A DNA stretch of 64,000 bases from Chloranthus sessilifolius (Eukaryota; Streptophyta; Magnoliopsida; Chloranthales; Chloranthaceae): contig CM037587.1 of assembly GCA_021018995.1 (NCBI GenBank), positions 59,866,104 through 59,930,103 of the forward strand, written 5' to 3'. Position 1 is the stretch's first letter, and each line of letters starts with the position of its first letter. The position numbers and the translations under genes are program-made. The notes beneath the pieces were generated by a model. The model searched no databases and was not told the DNA's origin. It saw only the letters and a list, made by a program, of their open reading frames with translations. This document shows, piece by piece, positions 1-11,105 of the stretch.

Positions 1-219
1 AATATAATGAAATTTTGTAACATAATTATCACTGCCTTGGTTAAACTTGTAGGGATAGTAGACCTGTTTAGGTATGCTTTGCAGTTTCGAGGGCGAAAAT
101 TCCTTGAGGAAGGGTAAATATCATGACCCTAATTTTTTGGGCATATTGAATTATACTCATACCTTTTTGAAACTGGCATGTCGATTTTCGAGGACGAAAA
201 TTCTTTAAGGTGGGAAGAA
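1..219 (+). mobile_element. 3' internal tail of an upstream E1 copy
   Basis: This stretch matches 8322-8527, the internal sequence just before the second E1 LTR, apart from a few small differences. It ends in a polypurine-rich tract (GACGAAAATTC then AAGGTGGGAAGAA) directly before an LTR start. The LTR at 220 is therefore preceded by element-internal DNA rather than host flank, so it is both the 3' LTR of a copy lying left of the window and the 5' LTR of the copy inside it. Confidence 0.8.
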
Positions 220-1092
220 TGTAATGACCCGAAAAATCTGAACCCGAACCCGACTGAAATAGTGTGCGTATCCGGCACGGAAAACAAGGTCACCTTAAAA
301 ATATTAAATAAATAATGTAAGCATGTCTGAGATACTGTGTGTGTAAAAGAATCAAGTTAAAAGATTTAATTTAGGCCTTTAGTAGATGAGTCGCAGCAAT
401 CGACGCATCGTGTGCCGCTCAACACCGAAACCAAACTCTATTTCAAGTGGATAAGCCTAACACACTTTTGCAGTGTTATCGCTTCGCACCGAAACCAAAC
501 CCTTTAGCTAATTAAAAGGCAAAGCTTCTCAAAGAAGCTTCACCCGTTCAAGCCTTGCAAATTTGAAAGCTAGAGAGAGAGAGAGAGCTCCGTCAACCTT
601 CAAACCCCTTCTCGTGAGATTTCGATTGTAGATCGCCATCGCAGAGGACTCCGCATCGTCAGAAGGCTCGTGGCGCCGGTATCGATGGTGTTCCCTGGAC
701 CGTTCAAGCCCCTTTAGAAACCCTATTTCTTTTAAGGAAAAAGAACCCCATTTTCAAAGAGCCGATCACTTTGGAATCGTCTCCGTGCTTGGAAGAGGTT
801 AAGATCGACGTAAGGATGAACGGCATCATCTTCAAGTCCTTGTGATCGATCTCCGTGGATTCATCGTGGAAATCCGAAGTTTCGTTTGAAACCCCTTTTG
901 GACAACGATCCTTAAAGGCGAAATCGATCGAAGAAAGGTTAGTTTTCTTTGATTTTAATGGTTTAGATTAGAGAACAAACCCTTGTTTTAGTTTAGTGTG
1001 TATTTATGAAGTATTAATGGTGATTGAACAACCATTAGTGGAAGGAGATCAAAAATGGAAGGAGGTGAACTCCATTAATGACTTTTACGTCA

Positions 1093-1374
1093 TTGGTGAT
1101 CGATCACCAAGGTGGTGATCGATCTCTACGAGGGAAGGTGATCGATCACCAAGGTGGTGATCGATCAATCAAGATAGCCTATGGGGAACAAGACCCCGCA
1201 GTTGAGTTCATGCTCGAGTTGGTGATCTATCACCAAGGTGGTGATCGATCTACAGGAGTTGGTGATCGATCACCAAGGTGGTGATCGATCTACAAGGAGT
1301 TGGTGATCTATCACCAAGGTGGTGATCGATCTACAGGAGTTGGTGATCTATCACCAAGGTGGTGATCGATCAAC
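1093..1374. repeat. E1 LTR palindrome cluster (TGATCGATCA)
   Basis: Five repeat units combine the perfect palindrome GGTGATCGATCACC (or a variant reading CTATCACC) with a half-unit GGTGGTGATCGATC, separated by short spacers such as TACAGGAGT. Short open frames here merely translate the repeat and are not genes. The same core TGATCGATCA recurs inside the element at 6776-6898. Confidence 0.9.
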
Positions 1375-2603
1375 CTAGACTGCCGACAACCTTTGCTTGT
1401 TGTTTTGGTCATAACTTTTACTCCGAACTCCGATTGATGCGATTCTTGCATTGGAAAAAGACAACTAAATCTACAACTTTCATGAATTAAATAACTAATG
1501 AATAAATTGTTTTGATGATCAAAATTGAGCTTGAAGTTTGGCCAAGTTCTAAGTTAGCACGTGTTAACTGAAGTATCGGTATTGCTTCGGTATTTTGGCC
1601 ATAACTCCTTGTCCCGAACTCCGATTGACGCGATTCTTGATGCGTTGGAAAGAGTACGACGAGATCTAACTCTTTTATGAATTAGCCAAATCTTAAATCA
1701 AGTGTTTTAATAGTCAAAACGAAGTGGAAGTTGGGTTAAGTTTTGAATCAACATGAAATTACCCATTTCCGCCTCTGTTTTGAGAAAATACTTAAATACG
1801 TCAATATTATTAATATTTAGGATCAATTTTTATACATCATCATGTGTGTGATGTAGACAAAAGAGTGGAGGCCGTAGATAATAACTTTTGGACTGCTTGA
1901 ACGGCGTTGGATTTGCTTAGAAAGAGGTCCGACTGAGGTAGGGAAAATTCAACTTAAAGTGTATCTAAATTTAATTGCATGATATCTTAACATTGTATTC
2001 TATCTCGATTTTCGAAAGCATGCCCGCATATGCATTAAACTCGATTCCGTATTCTCGATATCTCTTCTTTGCATATGCTCGATAATCAGCTCGATAATCG
2101 CTTCGATAATCGATTCATGAGGTAATAAGTATGTATTTGATTTGAGGTTTAATATTCGACGATCCCCACCGACTCGGGCGGTATATCCGCTTTCTTGCAC
2201 AATGTGCGCTTGCTTGAAAATCCTCGGCAAAATATGCACTCCATGTGTGGGGCATTATTGCATTCAAAAATTGTTCATTGAACGACGATTGGTTGGGGTT
2301 TCCTATCGGCAAATCGGCTACCACGTGATATATATACACGGAGTTACTTAAGTTAGAGATATGCATGATTTAAGTCATTTAAATATAATAAGCATAGCAT
2401 TTTGCAAATTCAAGTTCTGCTTTGCTATTACCGATTATGCATTACGATCTCCTGCATGTTTGAGCATCAATCCATACTGCTCGCTTTTGTTTCACTTATC
2501 GATTTAAGATATGTTCGCAATCATGTTTAATAAATTAGATGCAAATTAATCGAACTTCTTCTCGAGCTAGGATGTAGCTCACCCCGCTTTTAAAACACTT
2601 TTA

Positions 2604-2700
2604 GGTTCGAGGTTGCTGCACCGAGTGACCCGGATTATCAGCCGGATCCCGAGGCCGAGGCAGACGACGAGGTGACGTCGCGGACGAGTTTTATCCGTAG
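2604..2700 (+). other. Acidic mini reading frame in E1 5' LTR
   Basis: Counterpart of the clearer frame at 10984-11105 in the other LTR. It follows TAGCTCACC, a T-rich stretch and an acceptor-like AG, and reads as Asp/Glu/Pro-rich sequence close to a stop. This copy has diverged. Similar frames occur in E2 and E3. Whether it is ever translated is unknown. Confidence 0.35.
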
Positions 2701-3086
2701 CCTGGGTATTGATGCCCGACATTTTGTATTTTTGATCTTTTGATTAGTGCCCGTGGCCACCTTTGTATAAACGTATATAGTTCGCATTTACTTATTTTAT
2801 GTTAGTCCACATTCCATTTGAACCACTATCGGGAACCATTGTTTGGGTGATGTACGTCCATCACCGATGGTTCTTCTTGGTTCCTTTTTGGGAATGTGTG
2901 TGTTTTCTTTCCATTTACTATTATTGATGTGTGTTTAGCATAGAAATTGTTTGACTCAGAATACCACTGCTCGGATGTGTCCACCTAGCTTCCGCTATAT
3001 GCGGACACGCAGGATCGATCCGGGATCATCCAGAGTATGATCCTAACGGCACGGATTTCTGGAGACGAAAATTCGGGCTGTTACAG

Positions 3087-3100
3087 TTGGTATCAAAGCC
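3087..3100 (+). promoter_or_regulatory. E1 primer binding site (Met-tRNA type)
   Basis: TTGGTATCAAAGCC lies one base after the LTR end. It matches the 3' end complement of plant initiator Met-tRNA (TGGTATCAGAGC) except at one position, the usual primer of chromoviruses. E2 has the same TTGGTATCAAAG on its own strand. Confidence 0.75.
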
Positions 3101-3433
3101 TAGGCTTTAGGTCGTGTTAGGACTTCAGACTAGGCTATGGATGTAGGTATGATTGGGAAGTGAGTTTTCTATGACCCAATTAGGACTTTAGCAAGTTAGT
3201 GGAGTTTTGGTTTTAGCTTCTATAGGGAACTTCACTATGGTCGGAGATTTAGAACTTGAGATTTGATTTCAGACTTAGATGGTGGACCTCATAATCACTT
3301 TTAAGGAAAATATTGGATGACTTGATAAATGTACGGCTATTAGATAAAATATGTTTTAAGATGCTACCGAACTTAGGCCATTGTGACTATGACAATTATT
3401 GATAGGAATTTCGTGTCATGCTAATGCATCGAA

Positions 3434-4018
3434 ATGGCACCACGAAAGAAGGCTAAGATTGTACACACGGAGGAGGTGAACCGGATAGGCGCGCTTGAAG
3501 CGATGCTTAGCACTATGACTCAAGAAATGCACTACTTACGCAATGTTGAGAAGGACGACTCACACCTCTCCATCGACGTTAAATGGATTATGTTCTAGGT
3601 GTGACCAAGCACACCTAGCGAGAGACTGTAGGAGATCTACTGGCGCTTGTTTTAGGTGTGGACGAATGGGACACTTGATAAGACATTGTCCTGCTTTGAA
3701 AAAGGAAGCGGTGGCCTCGGCAACCACTCAAGGTAGTTCTCGCTCTTTACATCCGGCGACGACTAGAGTTACTTGATGCAGCGGGCCTTACTGCTTCCTC
3801 ATCTACACCATTTGTGACATGTGCGTGCGGGGAAATATCATAGAACGGAGGCTTGTAGGTTTCTCTCGGGTGCTTGTTTTAGATGTGGTGAGCAAGGACA
3901 CCGAGATCAAGCGGCGATAAGCGGGGAGACCTCGACGTCTACTTCTAAGCCGATTCTTCCTGTGACTCAAGATGCCCAAGGTGTGAGTTCAATATCAATT
4001 GTCAAGATTTTGTTTTAA
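3434..4018 (+). pseudogene. E1 gag remnant with CCHC zinc knuckles (fossil)
   Basis: A reading frame starting MAPRKKAKIVHTEE opens about 350 bp after the primer site. Zinc-knuckle sequence follows: CSRCDQAHLARDC and CFRCGRMGHLIRHC, both CX2CX4HX4C-like, then another CFRCGEQGH. These are the nucleic-acid-binding knuckles of Gypsy gag. The capsid part that should lie between the start and the knuckles is mostly absent, so this is a shortened and broken gag with several lesions. Confidence 0.6.
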
Positions 4019-6775
4019 TGTTCAGATGATTTAGGAATTTTATTGGTTTTGACACGTGCGAAATATCATAGCATTATCACTTGTGTATCGACTTAAATCA
4101 CTTGCATGACATAAACGAATTCTAAATTCAGAAGATTAACTACGTAAGTGATAGTTATATTGGCAGACTTAATAAATCTTGATAGTTGCAATAAATATTT
4201 TTTAAGGAGAATTGTTTAGTGAATTTGAAATTTCCTTAATACTTATGAGAAATGAAGTTGAATTAGCAGACTTAATCCTAGTATTCTTCTTCCTAACTAA
4301 TGAGTCATGATTATGGTGTATTTAAATACGTTCCTTCTAAACGTGAGTTCGGTTGTTAATTGCTGTAGTTTACTCTGGAAGTTTTCTGAGAATTGAAAAA
4401 GTCTAAGACAATCATGTCGGTAATTGATAGAGGATAGGAAAAATTTAATTATGGATATCATGAGAGAGCATAATTGCGCTTTGGTGGATTCCGTTGTTTT
4501 CACCTGAGCCATGATGAATGACTATAGATTTTCAAGGAATATATGGAGATTTAGTTAGTATAGGGAGTGTGTTGAGAGTTGTACACATGAAAGGTCGATT
4601 AATCATGCCTAAGTATTTATGTATGACATTGAGAGCAATCATTTGCAATCATCTCCTTGATTTGAAAGGCTAGATGTGTCACACTCTTTTGCCCTTCCTG
4701 TATGATCGAAATTCTATTTGCGTATCATAAGATTGGATAAGGGCATAAAGTTTGAAGATTTTACGATCGTTGTGGTAAATTTTAGAGGTTCTCATATTGG
4801 TGATAGCTTTATCTCATTTTGCTGATGGCTTTATCTCATGTTGGCGATGGCTTTATCTCATTTCTTGATGGCTTTACCTCATTTTGGTAATGGCTTTATC
4901 TCATTTTGGTGATGGCTGTACCTCATGTTGGTGATGGCTTTATCTCATCTTGGTGATGGCTTTATATCATTTTGGTGATATCTCTTACCACCGTTGCGTA
5001 TCAGAAAGTGGGTGAGTGTGAATATTTGTTCGTGAGCGATGATGAGACCTATTCGAGTTATGAGTTGATTTATTCGATAACGATAGCATCAATGTGGTGA
5101 ATCGGATTTTCGGATGAATGGTATGTTTCAAAATTGGTCTACTGTGCTCCATGAGTATTTTTACAATCGTAAGGGGTCACTGTGATTAATACAATGGAAA
5201 TGATACATGATCACTAATGATCAACATCGTTGAAGTGAAGATCTGCTGAATGGACAACACATTATATTTCTTTCAAGGTTTGGTTGATCCTATTTATAGA
5301 TACATTCTGGTTAAGTAGTCTTAATCTCATGATCAATATACAATTCTTTGTGGAATGAACACCAGTCAAGTAAATAAGGGGGACATCCTTAATAAAAAGC
5401 CCAGCAACTAGTTTTTGCCTATGTATGAATTTTGTGGGCATTATAGTCATTTTCTTTTGACTAATGGTTAACGTGATGGTGACATACTCGTATGTAATTG
5501 CTTATGGAGGTGTGATATGAGATACCTGGTGCATGAGAAGACTGTCACACTTTTTCAGTAGATTTGGGATGAGTCTAGCGACTAGTACATTAACTTGACA
5601 ATTTCACCTATAGGGGTCGTGTGGATACACTGATTTTGGGGGAAACTATATCGACTCTGGATGCGTGTGAGTCCATTGTGGATGTGTGGACTCAGAGAGA
5701 GGTTGATATATGAGTGGCATAATCAGATGGTTGTGACTATTTCACGATAATACCTTCGCACGTGTATGTATTGACGCTTATGAACAATTGAGTTTTAGTC
5801 GAGATATCTTTAAGATATTTTTGAGGATGAAATTCCTTCCGGATGGGGAGATTATGATAACCCTAATTTGGAGGTTGAATTTATGATGGAGACTTCTAAA
5901 TTGTATGGCTTCCTCGCAAGAAGATTGCCAATCATGGATTATAGATGTGCGATATGTATGGATGGTGGAAGGCCTCTTGATGTGTCTTCTTTACCCACAT
6001 GTCGCTACTTAGGGAGACGTGCTTTCGATAATTGGTTCGGCTATGTGGAAGTCAAATGTGAGGAGGTGCGTTAGATTACGATGGGTGTATGGTGCACATG
6101 TGTGTACGTAGACCATTGATGTGATCTTGCACACCTAAGTGTGTATGCTTTACATACTAGCGGTTAGAAGTTTAAAGGCTTGGCTAGGAATGGAGATTAT
6201 TCCTTTGCTTTAACTCTTACAATTATGATAAGTGGTGGAATTTAAGATGAAGAGAAAGAGATTTAGTGAGGGCGTTATTGCTCGTGAATGTGGAGCATGG
6301 ACGCCATGCGATTGTGTCGAAGCTAGCAAGGATCGCCACTAGTTTTTGAGATTGTTAAACCATTGGAACCCTGGAGCTTGTCGAGCTTGTGGGCTACGAA
6401 ATCGGCCGACCCAAGGTACGATACCTTAGCAGTATGTTCCTTATGTTATTGGTGTTCAATGGTGTGAAAGTCATGGGGCGGGATGGAGGATAGCACCCTA
6501 AACCATAGAATTCGCGAGTAAATCACTCAGCTACTGAGGCAAACTGGGAACGTGAAACCAAAATTCGCGAGTCATACCTGCTTTTGTTCACCTAATGCGA
6601 GAGGAAATTTTTATGATTTTAATTCTAACCCATTATTGCTTTATGCACGTGGCAATTACAATTCCATACAGTTGGAGTTGTCTAGATAGCATATACTGAT
6701 ACCCTATATGTAGTGAAATAGCGACTAGGTAATGCCTCAATTAATGAGGTGTGTTTAAGGAAATAGTTTGACTAT
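4019..6775. other. E1 internal region with no recognisable coding
   Basis: This is where protease, RT and integrase would be expected; I see no RT, RNase H or integrase motif on either strand. It contains a tandem repeat (4798-4985) and, near 5818-5867, a purine-rich tract plus LTR-start-like TATGATAACCC that suggests an older nested junction. A 68-codon frame at 5868-6074 has no family I recognise. Confidence 0.5.
4798..4985. repeat. Minisatellite, about 23-bp unit, roughly 8 copies
   Basis: Repeats of GATGGCTTTATCTCATTTTG, with a variable few bases before each GATGG, run through this stretch with small substitutions (GTTGG, CTTGG, TACCTC). It lies in the non-coding middle of E1. Confidence 0.85.
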
Positions 6776-6898
6776 AATGATTGATCGATCAATTTGGTGA
6801 ATTGATTGATCAACTACACATCAGATCGATCAAATAAGAAGGTTGATCGATCAAACCAGTTTATACTATGTTCTGAGAGTTTGATCGATCAATTTAAT
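6776..6898. repeat. E1 internal palindrome cluster (TTGATCGATCAA)
   Basis: About six copies of TTGATCGATCAA or close variants occur within 120 bp, at irregular spacing. The core equals that of the LTR cluster at 1093-1374. The cluster ends about 220 bp before the first ATG of the extra ORF at 7121, and an AT-rich stretch (TTATTTATTTATTT, about 6914-6930) lies between. This is the layout seen in E2 (cluster, TATA, extra ORF). Confidence 0.85.
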
Positions 6899-7120
6899 CG
6901 TTATATTCTGGGTTATTTATTTATTTATTTATTTTCACTCGGACGATTAAGATCTTCAATCGTTCGAGAGAGTTTGATTCCTTTGCATGCAAGGGATATT
7001 TCCGACTATCGGAATTTCTTGCTTTGATTCATTGGATCGCTTTTTGCTCGGCTATTATGATAAACTCTAATCTTTTCCTTGTTTAGGGGGTTTTTGTGCA
7101 TTTTTGTACATTTTAGACTA

Positions 7121-8050
7121 TGGGACCGCGAACGAAGACTTCGTCGTATAAAATCCCTACATCTCGGGCTCGTACATCGGTGCCAATCGTGAAATCGGTC
7201 GCACAACCCTTGTGCAACCTGTGACACCAATCGAATAAGATGTGCTACCCGTTCAAAACCCATAGCCACCACTAATTCAACAAGAACTTCCAAAAGAATG
7301 GTGGGCTTCTAAAACATTGTTGCCTGAATGTGCTTTCGACCCTAAACTATTCGAGGATTGGCTCGAAATGGAATGGGCGATCGACTATGTTGCTAAGCTA
7401 GGGTTGAGAACATTGCATGAGTCATTTTACGTCCATTTTTGTCCTCATATAGTGAGGCTCTTTTATCAACATCTTTACCGGGGTGACACTCGTCACCAAT
7501 TGGTCACCAACATTGACGGTTGTGACTATAAATTTAACTAATTTGATGTCGCCGCTTTACTATTTTCCTCAGGGTATGTGGAGACTTGTTGTTGCCACCA
7601 TATGTCAAAGATGTCTCATACCATGATAGACTAGTGGTCAGTATAGTTCAAGTCAAGCCCTTACTGAGCCCAACTCCCTGATAGACTATGGATGCTTGAT
7701 ACTTTTATCAAGTGTGCCATAACCCCGCTTTTTGTACAAGTTCGCGAGATCAATGATAGAGATTTATCGTTGAGAAGCGTAAGACGCTTCAACGAAAGAG
7801 TCATAGGCTCAAATGATAACAAGAATGGTCGAGCAAGATGTCGATTGACAGAGGAGTATAGCCTGCTCTGTAGCCTCGCTTGACCAAGAACATTAAAGTT
7901 TTCAAGCTTAAGGATTAGACCAAGAGCTATAATCTATTGGTCAAGAGTTTACTCGAGGAGGGGTTATACCACCTCCAGTTGAGGAGGTGCACGATGGCGG
8001 GCGTGCACTAGATGATGGGGGCATAACCTTACGTTGCACTTGAGGGGGAT
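7121..8050 (+). pseudogene. E1 extra 3' ORF, PF20167-like (fossil)
   Basis: The region near the 3' LTR reads as a broken relative of the extra ORF of E2 (26712-27975). The clearest match is around 7410-7541, where a segment ending PHIVRLFYQHL aligns with PRLVKLFYQTL of E2 and both continue to a D-G motif. A second match is LWMLDTFIKCAITP near 7690 against MWLLDIIFKKNLHP. A Pro- and acid-rich tail follows. The family reads like the 'putative plant transposon protein' domain (Pfam PF20167), whose biochemical function I do not know. Several breaks. Confidence 0.55.
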
Positions 8051-8100
8051 GCATCCGTCTCGTAGAACCAAATATTCATTTTGAGGTTCTGTGCACGTTT

Positions 8101-8527
8101 GCTAGGGTTCAAACTGTTAGTATCTGTTAGACATTTTCGGGGACGAAAATTTCTATGGGGGGGATAATGTAATGACCCTAAAATTCTAAACAGAACTCGA
8201 CTGCTTTGATATACGTGCCTGGCACGAAAATCAAAATAAATTAAAATTTATGAAAATATTATTGGCAAAAATAATTTAGAACTTAGTTATTCTATCTTAA
8301 TCTATTACTATAATATAATGAAATTTTGTAACATAATTATCACTGCCTTGGTTAAACTTGTAGGGATAGTAGACCTGTTTAGGTATGCTTTGCGCTCGAG
8401 GCTTAAAATTCCTTGAGGAAGGGTAAATATCATGACCCTAATTTTTGGGCATATTGAATTATACTCATACCTTTTTGAAACTGGCATGTCGATTTTCGAG
8501 GACGAAAATTCTTTAAGGTGGGAAGAA
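8101..8527 (+). other. Stacked polypurine/LTR-start junctions
   Basis: Three times within 430 bp a purine-rich tract after (G)ACGAAAATT or similar is followed by an LTR-start-like sequence: TGTAATGACCC at 8168, TATCATGACCC at about 8428, and the true LTR start at 8528. The first two look like remnants of diverged LTR beginnings from earlier insertion or duplication. The last two also occur at 93-237. Confidence 0.55.
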
Positions 8528-9427
8528 TGTAATGACCCGAAAAATCTGAACCCGAACCCGACTGAAATAGTAAAATGCGATCCCAGACGGAAAACAAGGT
8601 CACCTTAAAAAAAATATTAAATAAATAATGTAAGCATGTCTGAGATACTGTGTGTGTAAAAGAATCAAGTTAAAAGATTTAATTTAGGCCTTTAGTAGAT
8701 GAGTCGTGTAATCGACGCATCGTGCCGCCAACACCGAAACCAAACTCTATTTCAAGTGGATAAGCCTAACACACTTTTGCGGTTATCGCTTCGACCGAAA
8801 ACCAAACCCTTTAGCTAATTAAAAGGCAAAGCTTCTCAAAGAAGCTTCACCCTTGCAAGCCTTGCAAATTTGAAAGCTAGAGAGAGAGAGAGAGCTCTCA
8901 ACCTTCAAACCCCTTCTCGTGAGAGATTTCGATTGCGAGATCGCCATCGCAAGAGGACTCCGACGTCAAGAAGGCTCGTGACGCGGTATCGATGGTGTTC
9001 CGCCGTTTATAAATCTGGACCGTTCAAGCCCCTTCGTTAGAAACCCTATTTCTTTTAAGGAAAAAGAACCCCATTTTCAAAGAGCCGATCACTTTGGAAT
9101 CGTCTCCGTGCTTGGAAGAGGTTAAGATCGACGCGTAAGGATGAACGGCATCATCTTCAAGTCCTTGTGATCGATCTCTGTGGATTCATCGTGGAAATCC
9201 GAAAGTTTCGTTTCGAAACCCCTTTTGGACAACGATCCTTAAAGGCGCGAAATCGATCGAAGAAAGGTTAGTTTTCTTTGATTTTAATGGTTTAGATTAG
9301 AGAACAAACCCTTGTTTTAGTTTAGTGTGTATTTATGAAGTATTAATGGTGATTGAACAACCATTAGTGGAAGGAGATCAAAAAAAATGGAAGGGAGGTG
9401 AACTCCATTAATGGCAAGCTTTTTTCA

Positions 9428-9721
9428 TTGGTGATCGATCACCAAGGTGGTGATCGATCTACAGGAGGGTTGGTGATCGATCACCAAGGTGGTGATCGAT
9501 CAATCAGTATAAGCCTTATGGGGAACAGTGACCCCAGAAGCTAGAAGTTCATGCCCGAGTTGGTGATCTATCACCAAGGTGGTGATCGATCTACAAGGGA
9601 GTTGGTGATCGATCACCAAGGTGGTGATCGATCTACAAGGGAGTTGGTGATCTATCACCAAGGTGGTGATCGATCTACAAGGGAGTTGGTGATCTATCAC
9701 CAAGGTGGTGATCGATCAACC
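9428..9721. repeat. E1 3' LTR palindrome cluster (TGATCGATCA)
   Basis: Second copy of the 1093-1374 cluster, with units of GGTGATCGATCACC or CTATCACC followed by AAGGTGGTGATCGATC and spacer TACAAGGGAGT. The spacers are slightly longer than in the left LTR. Confidence 0.9.
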
Positions 9722-10983
9722 TAGACTGTGCTGACATCGCTTGATGTTTTGGTCATAACTTTTTACTCCGAACTCCGATTGATGCGATTCTTGCGGCATT
9801 GGAAAAAGGACAACTAAATCTACAACTTTCATGAATTAAATAACTAATGAATAAATTGTTTTGATGATCAAAATTGAGCTTGAAGTTTGGCCAAGTTCTA
9901 AGTTAGCACGTGTTAACTGAAGTATCGGTATTGCTTCGGTATTTTGGCCATAACTCCTTGTCCCGAACTCCGATTGACGCGATTCTTGATGCGTTGGAAA
10001 GAGTACGACGAGATCTAACTCTTTCATGAATTAGCCAAATCTTAAATCAAATGTTTTAATAGTCAAAACGAAGTGGGAAGTTGGGTTAAGTTTTGAATCA
10101 ACATGAAATTACCCATTTCCGTCTCTGTTTTGAGAAAATACTTAAATACGTCAATATTATTAATATTTAGGATCAATTTTTATACATCATCATGTGTGTG
10201 ATGTAGACAAAAGAGTGGAGGCCGTAGATAATAACTTTTGGACTGCTTTAGAACGGCGTTGGATTTGCTTAGAAAGAGGTCTGACCTGAGGTAGGGGAAA
10301 ATTCAACTTAAAGTGTATCTAAATTTAATTGCATGATATCTTAACATTGTATTCTATCTCTGATTTTCGAAAGCATGCCTGCATATGCATTAAACTCTGA
10401 TTCCCGTATTCTGATATCTGTTTCTGTTCTTTGCATATGCTCTGATAATCTGCTCTGATAATCTGCTCTGATAATCTGATTCATGAGGTAATAAGTATGT
10501 ATTTGATTTGAGGTTTAATATTCAGACGATCCCCACCGACTCGGCGGTATATCCGTTTCTTGCACAATGTGCAGTTGCTTGAAAATCCTCGGCAAAATAT
10601 GCACTCCATGTGTGGGGCATTATTGCATTCCTGAAAATTGTTCATTGAACGATTTATTGGTTGGGGTTTCCTATCGGCACAAATCTGGCTACCACGTGAT
10701 ATATATATACACGGGAGTTACTTAAGTTAGAGATATGCATGATTTAAGTCATTTAAATATAATAAGCATAGCATTTTGCAAATTCTGAAGTTCTGTTTGC
10801 TATTACCAGTTATGCATTCTGATCTCCTGCATGTTTGAGCATCAATCCATACTCTGTTCAGTTTTGTTTCACTTATCGATTTAAGATATGTTCTGCAATC
10901 ATGTTTAATAAATTAGATGCAAATTAATCGAACTTCTTCTACTGAGCTAGGATGTAGCTCACCCTGCTTTTTAAAACACTTTT

Positions 10984-11105
10984 AGGTTCTGAGTCGCAGC
11001 GTTGCAAAGTGCAAGACCGAGAGTGACCCGGATTATCAGCCGGATCCCGAGGCCGAGGCAGAGGACGAGGAGACGGACGTCCAGGCGGACGAGTTTTATC
11101 CGTAG
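10984..11105 (+). other. Acidic mini reading frame in E1 3' LTR
   Basis: After GGATGTAGCTCACC, a T-rich tract and TTTTAG|GTTC, a frame from 11025 to the TAG at 11103-11105 reads 26 residues. It starts DPDYQPDPEAEAEDEE and ends DEFYP, rich in Asp, Glu and Pro. Related LTRs have an equivalent at the same relative place: E2 (33941-34003, minus) ends PPPEEFF-stop and E3 (38926-38988, minus) starts DHDY and ends PPEEFFPV-stop. Conservation of acidity, the D-x-D-Y start (E1, E3) and the EF(F/Y) end across diverged LTRs suggests coding constraint, but no transcript evidence is available here. Confidence 0.45.

Larger units (their letters stand above)
220..3085 (+). repeat. E1 5' LTR
   Basis: Starts TGTAATGACCCG and ends GGGCTGTTACA, the usual inverted TG..CA termini, and is followed at once by the primer site. 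Inside, in order: a GA-rich leader-like stretch (around 570-960), the palindrome cluster at 1093-1374, two copies of a conserved module (1407-1470 and 1597-1670), an AT-rich stretch, and a short acidic reading frame (2604-2700). No target duplication can be assessed, because element-internal DNA flanks it on the left. Confidence 0.85.

Noticed and set aside
1078-1284. 68-codon frame rich in VIDHQGGDRS repeats (and the minus-strand frame at 9500-9703)
   Set aside because: Translation of the TGATCGATCA cluster in a non-coding LTR.
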